Origin: JAXMDC01 sp046349035
GTDB lineage: Bacteria; Pseudomonadota; Alphaproteobacteria; Rhizobiales; Kaistiaceae
Direction: 5' to 3'
Length of the DNA stretch: 64,000 nucleotides
Assembly (NCBI GenBank): GCA_046349035.1
Contig: JAXMDC010000004.1
Location: 310,001 to 374,000 of the forward strand
Shown here piece by piece: positions 59,929 to 64,000 of this stretch (positions are counted from its first letter, which is position 1; every line of letters begins with the position of its first letter). The notes beneath the pieces are model-generated. The model did no database searches, had not been told where the DNA came from, and worked only from the letters and a program-made list of their open reading frames with translations. The position numbers and the translations under genes were made by a program.

Positions 59929-60849
59929 GTGACTATCGACGGTATCGTCCTAGACCAGACCGGATCCGAGCGGGGAACGGCGCGCATCTCCATCGTGCAC
60001 GCGCTGAGGGCTCTGCGCGCAGTCGTGATGCGCGAAATCGTCAAGTTCATTCACCAGGTCGGCCGCCTAGCGTCGGCGCTCGTGCGACCGGGGCTTTGGC
60101 TGGTGGTTTTCGCTGCCGGCTTCCAGAAGGTCCTCGGCGTTTCGATCGTCCCTCCCTACGAGACCTATGTTGAGTACCAGGAATACATGGTGCCCGGCCT
60201 CATTGGTATGGTCATCCTGTTCAACGGCATGCAGTCTTCGCTGTCGCTGGTTTACGATCGCGAAATCGGCGTCATGCGGCTCCTTCTGACCACGCCGCTG
60301 CCGCGCTGGTACCTGCTGTTTTGCAAGCTGCTGGCCGGGACCATCCTCTCTATTATCCAGGCTTATGCATTCCTATTTGTCGCGTTCCTGGTTGGGGTCG
60401 AGGTTCCCTGGTCGGGTTGGCTCTACATGCTGCCAATGATGTTCGTTACAGGGATGATGCTGGGCTCGATAGGTCTGCTCCTTTCGGTCTACATCAAGCA
60501 GTTGGAGAATTTCGCGGGCGCGATGAACTTCGTCATCTTCCCGATGTATTTCCTGTCGACCGCCCTTTATCCGCTATGGAAACTACGAGAGGCCGGTGCC
60601 GAGAGCCTTTATTGGGTAGCCCAGCTCAACCCGTTCACATATGGCGTCGAGGTAATTCGCTTCGCCGCGTACGGCAAACTCGCCGGCCTGCTCGATTCGA
60701 TCGCGCCCGGCGGTGAATCTCGCAATACGCACGAAGGCGTGGCATTGCTGATTGTCATCGTCGTAGCCGCCGTAGCCTTCCTAATCGCCGTCAATGGCTA
60801 CGATCCGCAGCGCGGGTTCATCCGCAAGCGCCAGCAGGCATCGACCTGA
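59929..60849 (+). CDS. ABC-2-type permease of the PQQ-associated system (PedC-like)
   Basis: 306 residues from GTG 59929, with GGAGCGGGG upstream. Six hydrophobic segments; GVSIVPPYETYVEYQEYMVPGLI-like start of the ABC-2 fold, GMQSSLSLVYDREIGVMRLL and FPMYFLSTALYPLWKL are typical of NodJ-type exporters. Works with the ATPase at 55683 although the two genes are separated by about 3.5 kb and lie on opposite strands. Confidence 0.85.
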   Translation: MTIDGIVLDQTGSERGTARISIVHALRALRAVVMREIVKFIHQVGRLASALVRPGLWLVVFAAGFQKVLGVSIVPPYETYVEYQEYMVPGLIGMVILFNGMQSSLSLVYDREIGVMRLLLTTPLPRWYLLFCKLLAGTILSIIQAYAFLFVAFLVGVEVPWSGWLYMLPMMFVTGMMLGSIGLLLSVYIKQLENFAGAMNFVIFPMYFLSTALYPLWKLREAGAESLYWVAQLNPFTYGVEVIRFAAYGKLAGLLDSIAPGGESRNTHEGVALLIVIVVAAVAFLIAVNGYDPQRGFIRKRQQAST

Positions 60850-60941
60850 CCAGTTGATAGCCGGCCGTCGCTCCGTTACCAATCGGGTGGAGCGTCCGCC
60901 AGAATGAGTGTGGACGGGCGCTGTTCGGGGCAGCCCTGACC

Positions 60942-61709
60942 ATGAAATCGCCGTCGGCGAAGACGCGACTCCTCCTTTACCGGATCGCCGCGTTTGCCAT
61001 TCTACTGGTCTTATGGTGGGTGGCCTCCTGGCGAGCCGGCCCGAACTTCGTCCCCAATCCCATCCAGACTCTTCAGGCCGCCCAGCGGCTGGCAGTCGGC
61101 GGCAAGCTCTGGGACGCCCTCTGGGATAGCCTGCGTGTGTATTTGACCGGGTTCAGCATCGCGATCGCCGTCGCCCTGCCGATCGGCCTTGCGATGGGGG
61201 GATTCCGCCTGCTCGGCCGAACCCTTGAGGTTTATCTGAACGCCCTGAACGCAACGCCCCGTGTAGCCTTCATCCCAATGGTCATCGTTTTCCTCGGATT
61301 GGGCTTCAACGCCAAGGTGTTCATCACTTTCCTCGGTGCCGTCATGCCTATCCTGATCAACACCTATGCCGGGGTCCTCAACTCCGACGGCGAGTTGGTC
61401 GAGATGGCGCGTTCCTCGGGCGCCACGCGTATGCAGATCTTTCAGCGGATTCTGTTTCCAGGCGCCCTACCCTTTATCGTCGTCGGGCTTCGTCTCGGCG
61501 CGACCATCGGCTTGATCAATACCGTGGTCGCTGAGGTGTACCTCGCACTCAGCGGCCTGGGTGGCCTCCTTCAATTCTACGGCAACACCTTCCAGATGGC
61601 GCCCTACTTCGTCGTCGTGATCATGCTGATGGCGGTAGGCGTTATCCTCACCCAGACGCTCCGCTTCTTCGAGAAGAGAATGGACCGCTGGCGTTACACT
61701 GCGACCTGA
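60942..61709 (+). CDS. NitT/TauT-type ABC permease
   Basis: 255 residues, about six transmembrane segments. The conserved loop GELVEMARSSGATRMQIFQR followed by ILFPGALPFIVVGLRLG is typical of SsuC/TauC permeases. No ATPase follows; the candidate binding protein starts at 63492 after two unrelated-looking genes, so the transporter set is split. Confidence 0.9.
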   Translation: MKSPSAKTRLLLYRIAAFAILLVLWWVASWRAGPNFVPNPIQTLQAAQRLAVGGKLWDALWDSLRVYLTGFSIAIAVALPIGLAMGGFRLLGRTLEVYLNALNATPRVAFIPMVIVFLGLGFNAKVFITFLGAVMPILINTYAGVLNSDGELVEMARSSGATRMQIFQRILFPGALPFIVVGLRLGATIGLINTVVAEVYLALSGLGGLLQFYGNTFQMAPYFVVVIMLMAVGVILTQTLRFFEKRMDRWRYTAT

Positions 61710-61921
61710 GATGATAGCGGGCCGCTCCAATCAGCCCCTCCGTCGCTCGGCGACCGGCCGCTGGCATGCGACGGTCCACCGCCCGAAGTGGACGAGCTGT
61801 GTTGGAGAGTCGAAAAGACTCGCCTTGCCCGCGCTTGATCCATTATTTTCTCGCTCAACCTCGGGCCGGTCCGAGCTGTCGGGATGAATAACCTCGCCGG
61901 GACGAACCCTCAGGAGCACGC

Positions 61922-62704
61922 ATGCAGTCACTGGTAACGGCCGTAATGGGCACCGCATCCGAGAGCAGGGACCATCTCCCGCTGCTCCGCTGGATCCTCA
62001 TCAATGCCTTGGCGGCGTTTGCCTTCTTGGTGTTGTGGCACTTCGGCCTGGTTCAGGTGATGTTCGAGACCGATCGCACGCACATCTCCAATATCATTCT
62101 GGCCCTCTTCGTTCTGACGGTTGCGCACTGCTTCTACCAAACGATCCTGATTTCGCGGGAACTGGTCATTGCCAGGCGGGTCCAGGAAGAAATCGCCGGG
62201 ACCGGACGTGGCTTTCAGGTAATCGGTGACCGTGTACTGACGCAGGACGGCCGGGAGTTGGAGCAGGGTGTGATAACTCGGCACATTGCCAACCTTGTCA
62301 CCAAATCGCGTGCCGCTGGTGGCCAGAAGATCGACCAAACGCTTCTCCTACGCTCTCTCGCCGAGCAGCTGCGGGCCCGCGAAAAGCTCGGCTGGTTCAT
62401 CGCCGAGGCGCTGCTTCGTCTCGCCCTTCTCGGCACGGCCGTCGGCTTCATCCTGATGCTCATTCCGATCGCCAGTCTGAAGTCATTCGACGTCGAAACG
62501 CTGCGGAGTGCCCTCGCGGGCATGAGCGGAGGCATGGCCATCGCGCTCAACGTCACGGTCGCCGGCATCGCCAGCGCGCTTCTACTGAAGGTCGAATATT
62601 ACTTCCTGGACGAGTCGGTCAGCGACCTCTTCCATCTGATTACTGACATCACCGAGGTTCACGTGGTCTCCGCGCTTGAGCGGACGGCCGAAACAAGGGC
62701 CTGA
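61922..62704 (+). CDS. MotA/TolQ/ExbB-like proton-channel family protein
   Basis: 260 residues. One hydrophobic segment at about 25-45, another at 54-75, a cytoplasmic charged region, then two helices (RLALLGTAVGFILMLIPIAS, GGMAIALNVTVAGIASALLL) that follow the MotA/ExbB plan. No partner of MotB/TolR/ExbD type is next to it. The following gene encodes a protein with two N-terminal membrane helices and a soluble domain, a possible partner. Confidence 0.72.
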   Translation: MQSLVTAVMGTASESRDHLPLLRWILINALAAFAFLVLWHFGLVQVMFETDRTHISNIILALFVLTVAHCFYQTILISRELVIARRVQEEIAGTGRGFQVIGDRVLTQDGRELEQGVITRHIANLVTKSRAAGGQKIDQTLLLRSLAEQLRAREKLGWFIAEALLRLALLGTAVGFILMLIPIASLKSFDVETLRSALAGMSGGMAIALNVTVAGIASALLLKVEYYFLDESVSDLFHLITDITEVHVVSALERTAETRA

Positions 62705-62755
62705 TACGCCAGCGACCGAGCAACAGCCAACGGGACTTAGGCGGGATAGCGGCAG

Positions 62756-63361
62756 ATGATACCTTTTGCAGTATTCGGAACGGTCGCGGCCTACGTCATG
62801 GTGGCGGTGCTGCTCCTAAGCCTCAACCTCACCTCGCTGTGGCGCTGGTGGATCAAGGCCGCAGCGATGGTCGTAACGACCGCATTCTTCGTGGGCACTT
62901 ACCTGGCAATTGACGGCATTCTCGGGTGGCCGTCAGCGGCGGCTCTGCCTGACCGGTTCAAGTTCCTGTCCTCTCAGGTGATGGAACCGAACAAGGTAAA
63001 CGGCGACCCAGGCGCGATCTTTCTTTGGATCCAGGAGCTCGACGATAAGAATTTGCCGGTTAGCGTACCTAAGAACTTCAGGTTGAACTATACTGTATCG
63101 ACCGCCAAGGACGTGCAGGACGCCCAGTCCAAACGCCAGGCCGGCAAGGACGTGATGGGCAAGACCTCCGACAAGAAGGGCAAAGAGGGCGAGGAGAACG
63201 AGCCGCCCAAGAAGCTCGGCCCTGTGCTCGAGACTGAGGCCGTCGGCACGACTACCGACACGGTGCCTTTCATGGACGACACGGTCCACATGACCTTCGA
63301 GGAGCTCCCACCGATCCTCTTGCCGGACAAGATACCCTTAACTGCCGACGCAATTCATTGA
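62756..63361 (+). CDS. Unknown membrane-anchored protein next to MotA-like gene
   Basis: 201 residues. Two N-terminal hydrophobic segments (about 4-24 and 36-54) and a soluble part with FLWIQELDDKNLPVSVPKNF and a Lys/Glu-rich linker (about 118-148), ending TFEELPPILLPDKIPL. No family recognised. Position 51 bp after the MotA-like gene on the same strand suggests joint function. Confidence 0.6.
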   Translation: MIPFAVFGTVAAYVMVAVLLLSLNLTSLWRWWIKAAAMVVTTAFFVGTYLAIDGILGWPSAAALPDRFKFLSSQVMEPNKVNGDPGAIFLWIQELDDKNLPVSVPKNFRLNYTVSTAKDVQDAQSKRQAGKDVMGKTSDKKGKEGEENEPPKKLGPVLETEAVGTTTDTVPFMDDTVHMTFEELPPILLPDKIPLTADAIH

Positions 63362-63410
63362 CAGAGCCGGCAATTCCCCGCTCGGCGGAAACTCGGCGGC
63401 CGGGCCGGAA

Positions 63411-63442
63411 TTGACGCGCTGACCGCTCCGCTATGCTACAAT
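63411..63442 (+). promoter_or_regulatory. Possible promoter of the NitT-type binding-protein gene
   Basis: TTGACG at 63411-63416 and TATGCTACAAT at 63432-63442; the -10 box may be TATGCT (spacer 15) or TACAAT (spacer 20), neither ideal. It lies 50 bp before the ATG. Confidence 0.3.
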
Positions 63443-63491
63443 TCTGGTTCGGGCTCGGTTTTCCGGCGTCCGAAACGGAGGAGCATCTTAA

Positions 63492-64000
63492 ATGTCAAAA
63501 CCCCTGAGAATTGGGCTGATAGGCGGCCTACTGGCCGCCCTCGGCACCATGCATCTCGCGGCGACGGCTTCGGCCGCGCCCTTTACGATCATTTCGACGG
63601 ACGTGACCACTCAGCTCGTGCCGAATTCGGTCACGGACTTCGCCGACACCCTTGGCTATTTCAAGCGCGAGGGCGTGGATGTCACCATCGTCCGCGTTCA
63701 AGCGACGCCGTCCGCGGTCGCCGCCCTCCAGGCTGGCCAGGGGGATATGGCAAACATTTCCGTGGATCAGGCCCTTCTGCTCGCCGCCCAAGGCACCGGC
63801 GTGAAAGCTGTCACTTCGCCGAACAAATCGCTCGGCTATGTGATCGCCGCCAAGGACTCGATCAAGTCCGTCAAGGACCTCGAGGGCAAAGCCTTCGGCG
63901 TCGCTCGCGTTGGCAGCGCCGACTATTCGGCGAGTTTGCTTGTCATGCGCACCTCAGGCGTCGCGACAGACAAGGTGAGCATGGTGGCAATCGGAGCTCC
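63492..64000 (+). CDS. NitT/TauT-type ABC substrate-binding protein, cut by window end
   Basis: At least 169 residues, open to the last base. ATG 63492 has GGAGGAGC upstream. Signal peptide to about residue 28 (ATASAAP). VTDFADTLGYFKREGVDVTI, LQAGQGDMANISVDQALLLA and VKDLEGKAFGVARVGSADYS follow the NMT1/SsuA pattern of anion or sulfonate binding proteins. Likely partner of the permease at 60942. Confidence 0.88.
   Translation, partial: MSKPLRIGLIGGLLAALGTMHLAATASAAPFTIISTDVTTQLVPNSVTDFADTLGYFKREGVDVTIVRVQATPSAVAALQAGQGDMANISVDQALLLAAQGTGVKAVTSPNKSLGYVIAAKDSIKSVKDLEGKAFGVARVGSADYSASLLVMRTSGVATDKVSMVAIGA

Overview
The window reads as chromosomal DNA of a G+C-rich Gram-negative bacterium, most probably an alphaproteobacterium. 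Supporting this are outer-membrane and lipopolysaccharide genes (KdsD, GalU, GalE, a BBP2-type barrel, a TorF-like porin), a homospermidine synthase/ornithine decarboxylase pair, a Tim44-domain protein, DUF459 and DUF4424 proteins, a PQQ-associated ABC system, and frequent GTG/TTG starts with clear Shine-Dalgarno sites. Genus and species cannot be told from sequence reading alone.

Layout. 1-7.7 kb: envelope genes (DUF459 protein, MltB-type transglycosylase, galE, galU, beta-barrel porin, kdsD, NfeD/SPFH pair). 7.7-10.8 kb: hemH and a divergent TRAP-like permease pair. 10.9-15.8 kb: SPINDLY-type glycosyltransferase, creatininase-family hydrolase, His-rich CobW-type zinc GTPase and a WD40 protein, tightly packed. 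15.9-16.9 kb: DUF4424 protein. 16.9-24.8 kb: accessory island. 24.8-27.5 kb: polyamine genes hss and odc with a long untranslated leader. 28-34.3 kb: Tim44, CAP, JmjC-like, GNAT, second CobW GTPase and D,D-carboxypeptidase genes. 34.4-44.2 kb: amidohydrolase, MsbA-like exporter, discoidin-like protein, AlkA, esterase, HNH nuclease, DsbB, YqaA, tRNA-Leu, gluQ, GATase. 44.5-50.6 kb: metallo-hydrolase, complete NMT1-type ABC importer, hydroxyacid dehydrogenase, bioY. 50.6-55.1 kb: a type-2-like ileS and a glycosyltransferase. 55.1-60.9 kb: cytochrome c and the PQQ-associated ABC set. 60.9-64 kb: NitT/TauT-type permease, MotA/ExbB-like channel, unknown protein and a truncated substrate-binding protein.

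The island (16,905-24,755) is the accessory part. It is bounded by two IS1595-family elements in the same orientation, each 2.2-2.3 kb because it carries passenger genes. Terminal inverted repeats are visible at all four ends, and the 8-bp word TACCAGAA lies at both outer edges and again at the left edge of the second element. Passenger genes of the right element include a protein with an RNxxxH (HEPN-like) motif and a tiny antisense gene whose stop and start overlap both neighbours. Between the elements lie two small unknown genes, an IS1-type transposase gene with a duplicated 17-bp motif, a degenerate tRNA-like sequence, and a winged-helix-like gene with a clear promoter and TGGTCA repeats. 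The insertion lies 32 bp upstream of the DUF4424 start codon, so it separated that gene from its former upstream DNA.

Functional themes are the envelope (LPS precursors, murein, outer-membrane barrels, lipid export), metal handling (two CobW-type GTPases beside hydrolases), polyamine synthesis, and solute uptake (two NMT1/NitT systems, BioY, TRAP-like, PQQ-associated ABC). Most neighbouring genes on one strand are close or overlapping and probably form short operons.
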